Shown: in pieces, positions 24,024 to 33,992 of the stretch | Position numbering within the stretch: position 1 is the first letter of the stretch | Layout: each line of letters begins with the position of its first letter | NCBI GenBank assembly: GCA_019635875.1 | Contig: JAHBYP010000007.1 | Span: 1 to 64,000, forward strand | From: Alphaproteobacteria bacterium | Lineage (GTDB): Bacteria > Pseudomonadota > Alphaproteobacteria > Reyranellales > Reyranellaceae | Direction of reading: 5' to 3' | DNA: 64,000 bases | The notes under the pieces: model-generated | Databases searched by the model: none | The model's input: only the letters and a program-made list of their open reading frames with translations | Told to the model about the DNA's origin: nothing | Position numbers and translations under genes: made by a program

Positions 24024-24808
24024 TCTGATACGAAAACGCAGATGGCCACGCCAGCGCCGGCCAGCAGCACGATGTGCGCCGGGCGCGGGAGTAGCAGTGG
24101 ATCGAGGCTGGCCTCGACGATGCGCATCGGCGGCACGTTCTTGCTGCCCCAATACCACAGAGCCTCGACGATCACGGTGAGGATCGGTGCGGCGATGGAA
24201 AGGCCGGCGAGCGTCAGCGGCCTGTTCCTGATGTCGCGCGGCAGGGCGCGCCACAGCATCAGCCAGAGGAACAGGCCCGAGGCCACCACCGCATCCGAGA
24301 CGTTCGCCTTGGACTGCAGAAAGAAATGGACCAGCGCCAGCACCGCCAGCGGATAGACGAGATAGTGCAGGCGCTTCCAGCTGCGCCGCAGCCGGCGCTG
24401 CCAGCCATCGGTCGAGGTGATCGACAGCGCGATGAAGATCAGCACCGCGACGAAGCCGATGGTGAGATAGAAGCGCTTCACGATCTCCAGCGCGACCTCG
24501 ACCAGGTTCCATTTCTGGTCGAAGACGTAGAGCGTGAAGTGCAGGAGGGCATAGCCGGCGGCGGCCAGGCCGAGGCGACGGCGCAGGGTGACGAGCGGTG
24601 GCCAGTCGAAGAGCGCGCGCGCCGGCGTGATCGCCAGGGTGATCAGCAGGAAGGCGACCGCCCAGTCGCCGGTCCACAACAACGCCGCGGTGGTCGGCCG
24701 GGCGCCCAGGCGGCCGGTCTGCCAGCGCAGCACCAGCTCGACCGCCGGCAACAGCGACAAGATGAGGACGGCGAGCTTGATCAGGGACAGGCGGCGGGCG
24801 GACGACAC
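23969..24808 (-). CDS. MsrQ/YedZ-like haem b membrane protein
   Basis: 279 residues with a ferric-reductase-like transmembrane core: helices at about residues 10-26, 47-63, 76-93, 117-135 and 150-165, with candidate haem-ligand histidines in LHFTLYVFDQK, KRLHYLVYPLA and ALVHFFLQ. MsrQ passes electrons from the respiratory chain to the periplasmic methionine-sulfoxide reductase MsrP. Two points are unusual: no msrP gene adjoins, and about 70 extra C-terminal residues add two hydrophobic segments (APILTVIVEALWYWG and AHIVLLAGAGVAICVFV), giving more than the normal ~210 residues. It may serve another periplasmic partner. Confidence 0.8.
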   Translation of the reverse strand: MSSARRLSLIKLAVLILSLLPAVELVLRWQTGRLGARPTTAALLWTGDWAVAFLLITLAITPARALFDWPPLVTLRRRLGLAAAGYALLHFTLYVFDQKWNLVEVALEIVKRFYLTIGFVAVLIFIALSITSTDGWQRRLRRSWKRLHYLVYPLAVLALVHFFLQSKANVSDAVVASGLFLWLMLWRALPRDIRNRPLTLAGLSIAAPILTVIVEALWYWGSKNVPPMRIVEASLDPLLLPRPAHIVLLAGAGVAICVFVSDQWRRWAMPRRSHIHVKS

Positions 24809-24855
24809 GGGCCCAAGCCTAACCCGTCGTGGGCTCGCATGCGCTCACACCGGCG

Positions 24856-25671
24856 TCAGGTGCCGGTGAAGAGCGGCGCCCGCTTGGCGATGAAGGCACG
24901 CACAGCCTCCTTGTGGTCCTCGGTCTGCTGGCCTCTCACCATCCGCTCGGCCTCCTGATCGGCCGCCGTGCGGTAGTCGACCAGCGGCGCGAGGTCGAGA
25001 TTGTCCTTCATCAGGCCAAGCGCGATCGCCGGGCCGGCGGCCAGCTCGCGCGCCATGGCCAAGGCGCTGTCGCGCAGTTCGGCGTCGGCCACGACGCGGT
25101 TGACCAGGCCGATCCGCTCGGCGCTCGCGGCATCGACGCGGGCATTGGTGAACATCAGCTCGCGCGCCCGGCCGGTGCCGACCAGCCGCGTCAGCAGCCA
25201 GGCGATGCCGTAGTCGCCGCTCAGCGCCACGCGCGAATAGCCGGTGCTGATGAAGGCCGAGGCGGCGGCGATGCGGATGTCGCAGCTCAGCGCCAGCGCC
25301 AGGCCGGCGCCGACCGCCGGGCCGGGCAGCGCGGCAATGGTCGGCTTGCGCAGCGCCAGGATGGCGCCGGTCGAGGCCATCTGGCGGAACTTCAGGTCGG
25401 CCAGCCGCTCCTCGGGCGTCATGGTCGTCCTGCGGTTCTCGCCCATGCCCTTGACGTCGCCGCCGGCGCAGAAGGCGTTGCCGGCTCCGGTCAGCATGAC
25501 CGCACGAATCGCGGGGTCTTCGCCGGCCAACTTGATCATGGCGCGTAGCGCGGTGCTGAGCTCGACCGACAGCGTATTGCGCGCCTCGGGCCGATTCAGG
25601 GTGACCACCAGCACGCCTTCGCGCAGCACCGCCAGCAACTGGCCGGTGCCGGTGTCGATCTGCCGTTCCAT
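24856..25671 (-). CDS. enoyl-CoA hydratase/isomerase family protein
   Basis: 271 residues from ATG 25671, preceded by GGAGGAAGACCAA; ATG 25710 is less likely. Crotonase signatures: GAGNAFCAGGDVKGMGENR for the first oxyanion-hole strand and AALPGPAVGAGLALALSCD for the second. The C-terminus EAVRAFIAKRAPLFTG is the usual tail. The residues equivalent to the two catalytic Glu of true hydratases are not obviously conserved (the active-site loop has STGYSRVALSGDYG), so isomerase or other crotonase chemistry is possible. Monocistronic. Confidence 0.88.
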   Translation of the reverse strand: MERQIDTGTGQLLAVLREGVLVVTLNRPEARNTLSVELSTALRAMIKLAGEDPAIRAVMLTGAGNAFCAGGDVKGMGENRRTTMTPEERLADLKFRQMASTGAILALRKPTIAALPGPAVGAGLALALSCDIRIAAASAFISTGYSRVALSGDYGIAWLLTRLVGTGRARELMFTNARVDAASAERIGLVNRVVADAELRDSALAMARELAAGPAIALGLMKDNLDLAPLVDYRTAADQEAERMVRGQQTEDHKEAVRAFIAKRAPLFTGT

Positions 25672-25831
25672 TTGGTCTTCCTCCGCGCGCTGGCAGGGGC
25701 ATATCGGCATGCCGGCGGGGCCATCGGCAAGACCCCATCGGGGCTAGCGGCGGCGCCGTCGCTCATGGCATGGTGGAGGGGTGACGGTCCGACCGCGCGA
25801 GACGGCCGAGCCGCAGAGGAGGGGGTTTGCG

Positions 25832-26191
25832 ATGAAGACTGGTATGTTGCTGGGGCTGGCCCTGGGTGCGCTGGCGCTGGGCGCCTGCACCGCCACCACC
25901 ACCAAGCAGGCCGGCACACCGCTGGGCGGCGATCCGGAGTTGCGCCGCCAGAACTACGCCTGCGCCAACGGCGTGAACATCATCGTCACCTTTGACGGGC
26001 GCGCGCAGACCGCCTCGGTGCAGACGGTGGCCGACGGTCCGTCGACGACCCTCTCGCAGGTGCCGTCGACCACGGGCTTCTCCTACGCCACCGACACGCA
26101 CTCGCTGCGCAGCTTCGAAGGCGCTGGCGAGGTGATGTACGGGGCCGGCCGCGCCGGCGCCCCGACCCGCTGCCGCCCCGCCGCGGCCTGA
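25832..26191 (+). CDS. small lipoprotein, MliC-like
   Basis: 119 residues. The signal peptide ends in a lipobox, LALGAC, so Cys19 would be lipid-modified and the protein membrane-anchored on the periplasmic side. The mature domain has YACANGVNIIVTFDGRAQTASV, the Cys-containing beta pattern of C-type lysozyme inhibitors (MliC/PliC), and a second Cys near the end (TRCRP) that could pair with it. Start ATG 25832 follows GAGGAGGGGG. Likely role is cell-envelope protection, but the MliC assignment rests on a short pattern. Confidence 0.7.
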   Translation: MKTGMLLGLALGALALGACTATTTKQAGTPLGGDPELRRQNYACANGVNIIVTFDGRAQTASVQTVADGPSTTLSQVPSTTGFSYATDTHSLRSFEGAGEVMYGAGRAGAPTRCRPAAA

Positions 26192-26292
26192 TCCATATCG
26201 CCGCCGCCGTTCCGATTTCGGGGCGGCGGTCACCGGCAAGTGCCTTGCGCCGCCCCGTCGCCCGCCTCATATGCCGGGCAATGGAGGACGGC

Positions 26293-26679
26293 ATGAGCGT
26301 TCAACTCAACCACACCATCGTCTGGAGCCGCGACCAGAAGAAGGCGGCCGCCTTTCTCACGGATATCCTCGGCCTGCCGCCGGCGACGCAGTTCAGCATT
26401 TTCGACGTCGTCGAGCTCAGCAACGGCGTGTCGCTCGATTTCCATACCGATCCCGACAACCTCGTGCTGCAGCACTACGCCTTCCTGATCAGCGAGGCGG
26501 AGTTCGACGGCGTCTTTCAGCGCATCAAGGACCGTTCGCTGAAATACTGGGCCGATCCCGGCCGCAAGAAGGAAGGCGAGATCAACCGCCACGATGGCGG
26601 CCGCGGCATGTATTTCGAGAGCCCCGACGGCCACCTGCTCGAGGTCCTGACGCGTCCCTACGGCAGCGGCAGCGCCTGA
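26293..26679 (+). CDS. VOC (glyoxalase/bleomycin resistance fold) protein
   Basis: 128 residues from ATG 26293, which has GGAGG 5 bases upstream. Two beta-alpha-beta-beta-beta modules: NHTIVWSRDQKKAAAFLTDI at the start with the first potential metal-binding His, HTDPDNLVLQHYAFL in the middle, and GRGMYFESPDGHLLEVLTRP at the end with the usual metal-binding Glu. Members are metal-dependent dioxygenases, isomerases or binding proteins. It lies 58 bases before the next gene. Substrate unknown. Confidence 0.85.
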   Translation: MSVQLNHTIVWSRDQKKAAAFLTDILGLPPATQFSIFDVVELSNGVSLDFHTDPDNLVLQHYAFLISEAEFDGVFQRIKDRSLKYWADPGRKKEGEINRHDGGRGMYFESPDGHLLEVLTRPYGSGSA

Positions 26680-26737
26680 GGAACGTCGTGCGCGCCGCTC
26701 ACGTTGTGGATCCATGCTTCAAGCGAAGGTGGATCCG

Positions 26738-27232
26738 ATGGCCAGCGCCCATTCCGACCGTCGGCATCTGATCGAGATCATCAAGCGCTTCGACGCCGCG
26801 ATCCTGTTGACGCGCGATCCCGCGGGCGGACGGCATGGCCGGCCGATGGCGGTTGTGGCCGTCGAGGACAACGGCGACATCTACTTCGTCAGCGATCTCG
26901 GCTCACCCAAGGTGGGCGAGATCGGCCGCGACGACGACGTTGTCGTGACCTTCCAGAGCGGCCACCGCTTCGCCATCGTCGAAGGCCCGGCCGACGTCAT
27001 CGTCGACCAGGCGCTGGTCGACAAGTACTGGCGGGAATCCTGGCGTCTGTGGTTCCCGGAGGGCAGGCAGGACTGGCGCCTGTGCCTGATCCGCGTGGCG
27101 CCGGCGCGCGGCGAGTACTGGGATCGCGGCGGTCTGGAAAGCGTGCGCTTTGTCTTCGACGCGGCCAAGGCGATCGCCACCCGTACCATCCCCGAAGAAC
27201 GGCCGGGCACCCACGGCAAGGTGCGGCTGTAG
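26738..27232 (+). CDS. PPOX-family flavin protein (general-stress-26-like)
   Basis: About 164 residues from ATG 26738, with AAGGTGG five bases upstream; ATG 26714 would add 8 residues. Split-barrel FMN-binding fold of the pyridoxamine-phosphate-oxidase group: FDAAILLTRD, GRPMAVVAVEDNGDIYFVSD, and a Trp-rich region KYWRESWRLWFPEG typical of the general stress protein 26 branch. This branch binds FMN or FAD and is often induced by stress, with no agreed reaction. It ends 2 bases before the convergent nasA stop. Confidence 0.84.
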   Translation: MASAHSDRRHLIEIIKRFDAAILLTRDPAGGRHGRPMAVVAVEDNGDIYFVSDLGSPKVGEIGRDDDVVVTFQSGHRFAIVEGPADVIVDQALVDKYWRESWRLWFPEGRQDWRLCLIRVAPARGEYWDRGGLESVRFVFDAAKAIATRTIPEERPGTHGKVRL

Positions 27233-27234
27233 GG

Positions 27235-29934
27235 CTATTCGGCCGCGAGCCGGGGGCGCATCGCCGCCAGCAGTGCACGCAATTCGGGCAGGCACGAGCC
27301 GCAATTGGTGCCGGCCTTCGTGCGCTCGCCGATCGCCGCGGTCGTGCCGCAGCCATCGGCGATCGCCGCCTCGATCGCGGTGCGGCCGACGGCATGGCAG
27401 CTGCAGACCAGCGGCCCCTGATCGACCGCCTGGCCGGGCGCGCGTCCGCCCAGCAGCGAGCGGCGCTCTTCTGGCGTGATCGTGCGGCGTCCGCACAGCG
27501 CGCCGAGCCACTCGCGCGGCGGCAATCCCTCGGCGTCACGCGCCACGAAGGCGGCGAACTCGACGCGGCCAAAGGCGATGGCGGCGGCGCGGAAGCGGCC
27601 GATGCCGGGATCGCGATACTGCAGCCATTCCGCGCCCGAGGCGGTCGCGACGCCGAGCGCGCTCAGCCGGGCCCAGGCCTGCTGCGGCGGCTCGGCTCCG
27701 GCCAGTTCGTAGCGCCAGTGATCCTCGCCGCGCACTGCCACCCAATAGTCGAACCCACCAAGCTCCAGCGCCCGGCGCGAGAGCACGAAACCCTCCCAGC
27801 CGGTGGCGACGGGCGAGACCCGTACCGGCGTTGCCTTCAGCTCGGGTTGGCCGGACAGCGGATCGGTCTCGGGGTTGACCGCCTCGTTGACGCGCGCCGT
27901 GCCCGAGAGCACGGCGGTCCAGTGCATGGGTGCGAAGCAGGTGCCGGTCAGCTGGTCCGTCGTGATCCGCGCGCGCAGCGTCGCGGCGCCCCAGCGGCTC
28001 TCGATGCGCGCCAGCGCGCCATCGCGAACGCCCAGCCGTTGGGCATCGGCGGGGTTGAGCGCAAGAAGCGGCTCGGGCAGGTGGTTCGACAGGCGCGGCG
28101 CGCGACCGGTGCGGGTCATCGTGTGCCACTGGTCGCGATAGCGGCCGGTGTTCAGCGACAGCGGATAGTCGGCATCGGGCGCATTGCGCGGCGCGCGCGG
28201 CGTCAGGGGCACCACGCGGGCGCGCCGGTCGGGGGTGAAGAAGCCGCCCTCGGCGAACAGCCGTCGCGTCGGCTCGGCCTCGCCCGAGCGCCACGGCCAG
28301 TGGAACGGCGTCATCGCCTCGTAGCCGGCGTCGCCGATGTCTGCCATGGCGCCGATGTCGAAGTCGCGCCGGCCATCATTCTCGAAGGCCGACAGCGCAG
28401 CGTGCTCGCGGAAGATGTCGGCCGGGCCGGCGTAGTCGAAGGCCTTGGCGAAGCCCATGCGCCTGCCGACCTCGCTCACCACCCACCAATCCGGCTTCGC
28501 CAGGCCCGGCGCCGGCAGGAAGCCGCGCTGGCGCGAGATGCGCCGTTCGGAATTGGTGACCGTGCCGCTCTTCTCGCCCCAGGCCATCACCGGCAGCCGC
28601 ACATGGGCGTGGCGCGCCGTGTCGGTGTCGCGCACGAACTCGCTGACCACGACCAGCTCGGCCGCCTGAAGCGCGCGCACGACCTGCGCCGCGTCGGGCA
28701 GGCTGACGGCCGGGTTGGTGGCCATCACCCAGACCGCCTTGATCTCGCCGGCCTCGACAGCGCGGAAGAACTCCACCGCCTTGTACCCGGCCGACGTGGC
28801 GGTGCGCGGCGCCTTCCAGAAGCGGCGCACGCGATCGATGTCGGCCGGATCGTCGTAGCCCATGTGGGCGGCGAGCTGGTTGGCGAGCGCGCCGACCTCG
28901 CGGCCGCCCATGGCGTTGGGCTGGCCGGTGACCGAGAACGGTCCCATGCCCGGCCGGCCGATGCGTCCGGTCAGCAGGTGGCTGTTGATGATGGCGTTGA
29001 CCTTGTCGCTGCCCGACGACGACTGGTTGACGCCCTGCGAGTAGACGGTGACCGTGCGCTCGGTGCGCGCGACCAGGTCGTAGAAGGCCCGCAACTGCCT
29101 GACAGGCAGCGCGGTGATCCTGGCGACAGCGTCGATGTCCGGCGTGCCGGCGCGCGCGGCATCGAGCGCGGCATCGAGTCCGCTGGTATGGGCGGCGGTC
29201 CAGTTGTCGGCGCGCGCGCCCGAGGACTCGAGCGCCAGAAGCAGGCCGTTGAACAGCGCGACATCGGAGCCGGCGGCCAGTGGCAGATGCAGATCGGCGA
29301 TGTCGCAGGTGGCGGTGCGCCGCGGATCGATCACCACGACCTTGAGCTCGGGCCGCTTCTCGCGTGCCGCGACGATGCGCTGGAACAGGATCGGGTGGCA
29401 CCAGGCGAGGTTGGAGCCGGTCAGCACCACGAGGTCGGCCTGATCGAGATCCTCGTAGGTGCCCGGCACGGTGTCGGCGCCGAAGGCGCGACGATGGCCG
29501 GCGACCGACGAGGCCATGCACAGGCGTGAGTTCGTATCCAGGTGGCGCGAGCCGATGAAGCCCTTCAGCAGCTTGTTGGCGACGTAGTAGTCCTCGGTCA
29601 GCAGCTGGCCGGAAACATAGAAGCCGATCGAGTCGGGACCATGCTGCTCGATCAGCGCGGTGAAGCGCCGCGCGACATGGTCGAGCGCCTCGTCCCAGCC
29701 GGCGGCGCGGCCGTCGATCTCCGGCGCCAGCAGGCGGCCTTCCATCCCCAGCGTCTCGCCCAACGCCGAGCCCTTGGAGCACAGGCGGCCGAGATTGGCG
29801 GGGTGCTTGGGATCGCCGGCGATTCGCGCGCCGCCATTGCCGTCGGGAGTAGCCCACACGCCGCAGCCGACGCCGCAATAGGGACAGGTGGTGCGGATCG
29901 TCTCGGCGATCCGTGGACGCGGCGCGATGTCCAT
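27235..29934 (-). CDS. nasA: assimilatory nitrate reductase, catalytic subunit
   Basis: 899-residue Mo-bis-MGD enzyme that reduces nitrate to nitrite in the cytoplasm. The N-terminus has a [4Fe-4S] site (CPYCGVGCGV, with the fourth Cys in GRLCSKGSA). The Mo-ligand Cys lies in TNSRLCMASS. Molybdopterin-binding segments follow (SGTVTNSERRISRQ; then GTCFAPMHW in the C-terminal domain). The last 60 residues form a BFD-type [2Fe-2S] domain (CSCHAVGR and CGSC), as in Klebsiella-type NasA. No signal peptide. It is the last gene of the nasS-nrt operon, 3 bases after the flavoprotein stop, so electrons most likely come from that flavoprotein. Length equals the family norm for BFD-containing enzymes. 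Confidence 0.95.
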   Translation of the reverse strand: MDIAPRPRIAETIRTTCPYCGVGCGVWATPDGNGGARIAGDPKHPANLGRLCSKGSALGETLGMEGRLLAPEIDGRAAGWDEALDHVARRFTALIEQHGPDSIGFYVSGQLLTEDYYVANKLLKGFIGSRHLDTNSRLCMASSVAGHRRAFGADTVPGTYEDLDQADLVVLTGSNLAWCHPILFQRIVAAREKRPELKVVVIDPRRTATCDIADLHLPLAAGSDVALFNGLLLALESSGARADNWTAAHTSGLDAALDAARAGTPDIDAVARITALPVRQLRAFYDLVARTERTVTVYSQGVNQSSSGSDKVNAIINSHLLTGRIGRPGMGPFSVTGQPNAMGGREVGALANQLAAHMGYDDPADIDRVRRFWKAPRTATSAGYKAVEFFRAVEAGEIKAVWVMATNPAVSLPDAAQVVRALQAAELVVVSEFVRDTDTARHAHVRLPVMAWGEKSGTVTNSERRISRQRGFLPAPGLAKPDWWVVSEVGRRMGFAKAFDYAGPADIFREHAALSAFENDGRRDFDIGAMADIGDAGYEAMTPFHWPWRSGEAEPTRRLFAEGGFFTPDRRARVVPLTPRAPRNAPDADYPLSLNTGRYRDQWHTMTRTGRAPRLSNHLPEPLLALNPADAQRLGVRDGALARIESRWGAATLRARITTDQLTGTCFAPMHWTAVLSGTARVNEAVNPETDPLSGQPELKATPVRVSPVATGWEGFVLSRRALELGGFDYWVAVRGEDHWRYELAGAEPPQQAWARLSALGVATASGAEWLQYRDPGIGRFRAAAIAFGRVEFAAFVARDAEGLPPREWLGALCGRRTITPEERRSLLGGRAPGQAVDQGPLVCSCHAVGRTAIEAAIADGCGTTAAIGERTKAGTNCGSCLPELRALLAAMRPRLAAE

Positions 29935-29937
29935 GGC

Positions 29938-31149
29938 TTACGCCGCCGCGCGGGCGAGATCGCGGCCCAGCGCGACAGCCTCGCGCAGCGCGCCGACCGG
30001 CCGTCCCTCGCGCATCAGGTCGAACAGCCAGCCGCCGTCGCGCGCATCGCCGACCAGGATCGCGCCGACCACCCTGCCGTCGCGCAGGATGACCCGGCGA
30101 TAGAGCGCGCCCGAGGGATCGACGCAGAGCAGGTCCTCGTCGTCCGCCGCGGCCTCGATGATGCCGGCCGAGAACACCGAGACGCCGGCGACCTTCAGGT
30201 TGGTGCCGACGATCGAGCCCGGATAGCGCGCGGGCTCGCCGGCAAGGTGTGCAGCGAGAACCGCGGCCTGCTCCCAGGCCGGCGCGACGAGACCATAGGT
30301 CAGGCCGCGATGCTCGGCGCATTCGCCCAGTGCGAAGATGTGGGGATCGCTGGTGACGAGCGTGTCGTCGACGATCACGCCGCGACCGACGGCAAGGCCG
30401 GCCTCGAGCGCCAGGGCGGTGTTGGGCCGGATGCCGACGGCCATGACGACGAGGTCGGCCGGCAGGACGCGGCCATCCTGCAACCGCACGCCGCTGACAT
30501 GGCCGTCGCCTTCGATCGCGGCCGTACTGGCCGACAGCGCGAAGGCGATGCCGCGACGCTCGAGATCGTGGCGCAGATAGGCGCCGGCGTCGGCGTCGAG
30601 CTGGCGCTCCATCAGGTGGCCCATCAGGTGCACGACCGTGACTTCGAGCCCGCGTCGCTGCAGGCCCGAGGCCGCTTCGAGGCCCAGCAGCCCGCCGCCG
30701 ATGACGACGGCGGAGCGCGCCGTCCTCGTCGCCGCGATCAGGCGGTCGACGTCGTCCAGGTCGCGGAAGGTCATGACCTCCGGCAGGTTCGCGCCGGGCA
30801 AGGGCAACAGAACGGGATCGGAGCCGGTCGCCAGCACGAGGCGGTCATAGGGCGTCTCGCCGCCGCATTCGTCGATCACGACGCGACGTGCGCGATTGAT
30901 GCGTGTGATCCGGCAACCGGCGGACAACGCGACGCCGCGTTCGGCGAACCACGCTGCGTCGCTTTCCATGATTGCCTCGGCACTCTTGTCGCCGGCCAGC
31001 ACCGCCGAGAGCAGGATGCGGTTGTAGTTGGCTCGCGGCTCGGCGCCGAGCACGGTGATCGACCAGCGATCCGGCGCGCGCGCATGCAGGCGCTCCAGCA
31101 GCCTGTGCGCCGCCATGCCGTTGCCGACGACGACGAGGCGCTGGCGCAT
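29938..31149 (-). CDS. NirB/NasC-like FAD-NAD(P)H electron-transfer flavoprotein
   Basis: 403 residues. FAD motif VVVGNGMAAHRLLERL at the N-terminus, ATGSDP, NAD(P)H motif VVIGGGLLGLEAASGL around residue 145, and FALGECAEHRG. It matches the first ~400 residues of the nitrite reductase large subunit NirB and of NasC-type nitrate reductase subunits, but stops before any BFD or sirohaem/[4Fe-4S] domain. It is therefore an NAD(P)H:acceptor module, not a nitrite reductase. Encoded between the transporter ATPase (gap 2 bases) and nasA (gap 3 bases), it most likely supplies electrons to the [2Fe-2S] domain of NasA. Confidence 0.88.
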   Translation of the reverse strand: MRQRLVVVGNGMAAHRLLERLHARAPDRWSITVLGAEPRANYNRILLSAVLAGDKSAEAIMESDAAWFAERGVALSAGCRITRINRARRVVIDECGGETPYDRLVLATGSDPVLLPLPGANLPEVMTFRDLDDVDRLIAATRTARSAVVIGGGLLGLEAASGLQRRGLEVTVVHLMGHLMERQLDADAGAYLRHDLERRGIAFALSASTAAIEGDGHVSGVRLQDGRVLPADLVVMAVGIRPNTALALEAGLAVGRGVIVDDTLVTSDPHIFALGECAEHRGLTYGLVAPAWEQAAVLAAHLAGEPARYPGSIVGTNLKVAGVSVFSAGIIEAAADDEDLLCVDPSGALYRRVILRDGRVVGAILVGDARDGGWLFDLMREGRPVGALREAVALGRDLARAAA

Positions 31150-31151
31150 GC

Positions 31152-32846
31152 TCAGGCGGCCTTCTCGCGCGGCGCGGCGTCGCGCGGCTTGCCGCCGGCC
31201 TCGTGCTCCTCGAGGAAGGTCAGCAGCTCCTCGCGATACTCGTAGTAGCGGGCGTGCTCGAGCAGCGCCTTGCGCGTGCGCGGTCGCGGCAGGTCGACCT
31301 CCATGATCTTGCCGATGCGGGCGTTGGGCCCGTTGGTCATCATCACCACGCGGTCGGCCATCAGGATCGCCTCGTCGACATCGTGGGTGACGCAGATCGC
31401 GGTGACCTGCGTGCGCCGCCAGACGTCCATCAGGACCTCCTGCAGCTCCCAGCGCGTGAGGCTGTCGAGCATGCCGAACGGCTCGTCGAGCAGCAGGAGC
31501 TTGGGCGACAGGGCGAAAGCGCGCGCGATGCCGACCCGTTGCCGCATGCCGTTCGACAGGTCGGACGCCAGCTTGTCGCGGGAATCGGCGAGCCCGACGC
31601 GGCCGAGATAGTACTCGCAGACCTCCTGTCGCTCGGCGACAGTGGCCTGCGGATAGACCCGATCGACGCCCAGCGCCACGTTCTCGATCGCCGTCAGCCA
31701 GGGGAAGAGGGACGGCGCCTGGAACACGACGGCGCGCTCCGGGCCGGCGCCGTCGACCTCGCGGCCGTCGAGGATGATGCCGCCGGTCGTCGTCTCGTTC
31801 AGGCCGGCCGCCATCGACAGCACCGTGGACTTGCCGCAGCCGGAATGGCCGATCAGCGACACGAACTCGCCGCGGCGCATCTTCATGTCGAAGCCGTCGA
31901 CGACCACGAGCGGCCCCTTCGGCGTCGGGTAGGCCTTTCTCACCTGGCTGAACTCGACGTAGCGCTCCTCGATCTTGGCGCGCGCGGCGTCGGTGTAGGC
32001 CTTTGGCGGCGGCAGTTGCGTGATCGGCACGACCTTCGGCGGCTGACGTCCCTCGTCCGCGGGCGAGCGGCGCTCGGTGCCGATGTCCATCAGGTAACGC
32101 GTTACCTCGGCGCGCAGGGCCTTGTAGGTCGGATTGTGGTTCATCGCCGCGCGATCGCGCGGACGCGGCAGGTCGACCTTGAACGACGGACCCAGCGTGG
32201 CGTCCGGGCCCGGCGTCAGCGGGATGATCCGATCGGCCAGGATGATGGCCTCGTCGACGTCGTTGGTGATCATCACCACGGTCTTGCGCGCCTGCGACCA
32301 GATGCGTTCGAGCTCGTCCTGCAGCTTGGCGCGCGTCAGCGCGTCCAGCGCCGACAGCGGCTCGTCGAGCAGCAGGATCTCGGGGTTCATGGCCAGCGCC
32401 CGGGCGACCGCCACGCGCTGACGCATGCCGCCGGACAGCTCGGCCGGTCGACGATCGATGGCGTGCCCCAGACCGACCATGTCGATGTAGCGGCGCGTGC
32501 GCGCGTCGCGCGCGCGCCGCGACTCGCCGGCGAATATCGCATCGACGGCCAGGGCGACATTGCCGTAGACCGTCATCCACGGCATCAGCGAGTAGTTCTG
32601 GAAGACCACGCCGCGATCGGGCCCCGGGCCGGTGATCGGCTGGCCGTTGAGCAGAATGTCGCCGGAATCCGGCTGGGTCAGCCCGGCGATGGACGAGATC
32701 AGCGTCGTCTTGCCTGAGCCCGAGAAGCCGACGATGGCGATGAACTCGCCTTCGCGCACCTCGAGGTTGATGTCGTGCAGCACGACCGAGCGGCGATCGC
32801 CTTCGCCGTAGCTCTTGCGCACGCCGCGCAGCTCGAGAAACGCCAT
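31152..32846 (-). CDS. nitrate/nitrite-type ABC importer, fused double ATPase
   Basis: 564 residues, two complete nucleotide-binding domains in one chain. Domain 1 (about 1-255): Walker [10 protein letters not shown], signature LSGGMRQR, Walker [14 protein letters not shown], but the H-loop reads ITNDVDEA, so the switch His is replaced by Asn. Domain 2 (about 300-540): Walker [10 protein letters not shown], signature LSNGMRQR with Gly replaced by Asn, Walker [13 protein letters not shown], normal H-loop VTHDVDEA. In the head-to-tail dimer both changes fall in the same composite ATP site, leaving one canonical and one degenerate site. It pairs with the NrtB-type permease 14 bases upstream and the NrtA-type binding protein. 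Confidence 0.9.
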   Translation of the reverse strand: MAFLELRGVRKSYGEGDRRSVVLHDINLEVREGEFIAIVGFSGSGKTTLISSIAGLTQPDSGDILLNGQPITGPGPDRGVVFQNYSLMPWMTVYGNVALAVDAIFAGESRRARDARTRRYIDMVGLGHAIDRRPAELSGGMRQRVAVARALAMNPEILLLDEPLSALDALTRAKLQDELERIWSQARKTVVMITNDVDEAIILADRIIPLTPGPDATLGPSFKVDLPRPRDRAAMNHNPTYKALRAEVTRYLMDIGTERRSPADEGRQPPKVVPITQLPPPKAYTDAARAKIEERYVEFSQVRKAYPTPKGPLVVVDGFDMKMRRGEFVSLIGHSGCGKSTVLSMAAGLNETTTGGIILDGREVDGAGPERAVVFQAPSLFPWLTAIENVALGVDRVYPQATVAERQEVCEYYLGRVGLADSRDKLASDLSNGMRQRVGIARAFALSPKLLLLDEPFGMLDSLTRWELQEVLMDVWRRTQVTAICVTHDVDEAILMADRVVMMTNGPNARIGKIMEVDLPRPRTRKALLEHARYYEYREELLTFLEEHEAGGKPRDAAPREKAA

Positions 32847-32860
32847 GACGGTGCTCCGGA

Positions 32861-33949
32861 TCAGCGCTGGGCGGAGTGGGTGAACGCGGCCTGGATGGCG
32901 AGCATCAGGCGATCGAGCATGAAGCCGATGATGCCGATGGTGAGCACCGCCACCATGATCTTGGCGAGGGACGCCGAGGAGCCGTTCTGGAACTCGTCCC
33001 ACACGAACTTCCCGAGGCCCGGGTTCTGCGCCAGCATCTCGGCGGCAATCAGGACCATCCAGCCGACGCCCAGAGACAGCCGCAGGCCGGTGAAGATCAG
33101 GGGCAGCGACGACGGCAGCACCAGCCGGAACACCTTGGTCGTCCATTTGAGCTGCAGCACGCGGCCGACATTCACCAGGTCGCGGTCGATCGACGCCACG
33201 CCCACGGCGGTGTTGATCAGCGTCGGCCACAGCGAGCACAGGGTCACGGTGATCGCCGAGTTGAGGAACGACTTCTCGAACATCGGATCGTCGCTGACAT
33301 AGACCGCGCTCACCACCATGGTGACGATCGGCAGCCACGCCAGGGGCGAAACCGGCTTGAATATCTGGATCAGCGGATTGAGCGCCGCGTTGACGCTGGA
33401 GCTCAGCCCGCACAGGATTCCCAGCGGCACGGCGATCAGCGTGGCGAGCAGGAAGCCGAGGAACACGGTCTTCAGGCTGGTCAGGATCTGGTCGAAGTAG
33501 GTCGGCTTGCCGGTGTACGGGCGCCACCTGATCTCGGCGGCGGGATTGGCCGCCAGGCGCTCGGCGTTGCGCTTCTCCTGGCGGGCGTGGAAATCGTCCG
33601 CCTTGCGCCGCTCGGCCTTGTGGTCGAGGTACAGGCCGACGGCCTGATCCCAGACCTCGACGGGACCGGGCACGGCGCCCAGGCTGGTGCGCACGGTCGG
33701 CGCCACCTGATGCCAGGCGCCGAGGAAGAGCAGGATGGCCAGCAGCGGGACACCCAGCAACCGCCAGAGGTGGCGGCTCTGCACGCGGATGTCGTCGCCC
33801 GCGGCCATGCGCAGGATCGGCGAGACCCAGCCGATCCCGACCAGGTCGAGATAGCCGGCGATCTTGCTGATCCGGGCGTGCAGCCGCTCGCGCCGGATCG
33901 CCGCCGATGCCGATGGTGTCGCCATCGCCTGTTCCGCCATTGCGCTCAT
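32861..33949 (-). CDS. nrtB: nitrate-type ABC importer permease
   Basis: 362 residues, about six to seven membrane helices. The EAA-like coupling loop is visible in [32 protein letters not shown] long hydrophilic stretch after the first helix ([20 protein letters not shown]) is a feature of NrtB/CmpB-type proteins of proteobacteria. Follows nrtA by 43 bases and precedes the ATPase by 14, in the same operon. Confidence 0.9.
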   Translation of the reverse strand: MSAMAEQAMATPSASAAIRRERLHARISKIAGYLDLVGIGWVSPILRMAAGDDIRVQSRHLWRLLGVPLLAILLFLGAWHQVAPTVRTSLGAVPGPVEVWDQAVGLYLDHKAERRKADDFHARQEKRNAERLAANPAAEIRWRPYTGKPTYFDQILTSLKTVFLGFLLATLIAVPLGILCGLSSSVNAALNPLIQIFKPVSPLAWLPIVTMVVSAVYVSDDPMFEKSFLNSAITVTLCSLWPTLINTAVGVASIDRDLVNVGRVLQLKWTTKVFRLVLPSSLPLIFTGLRLSLGVGWMVLIAAEMLAQNPGLGKFVWDEFQNGSSASLAKIMVAVLTIGIIGFMLDRLMLAIQAAFTHSAQR

Positions 33950-33992
33950 CGCCGGGTCTCGCTTTCGGTTGATGCGGTCTGGTGCCGCAATG

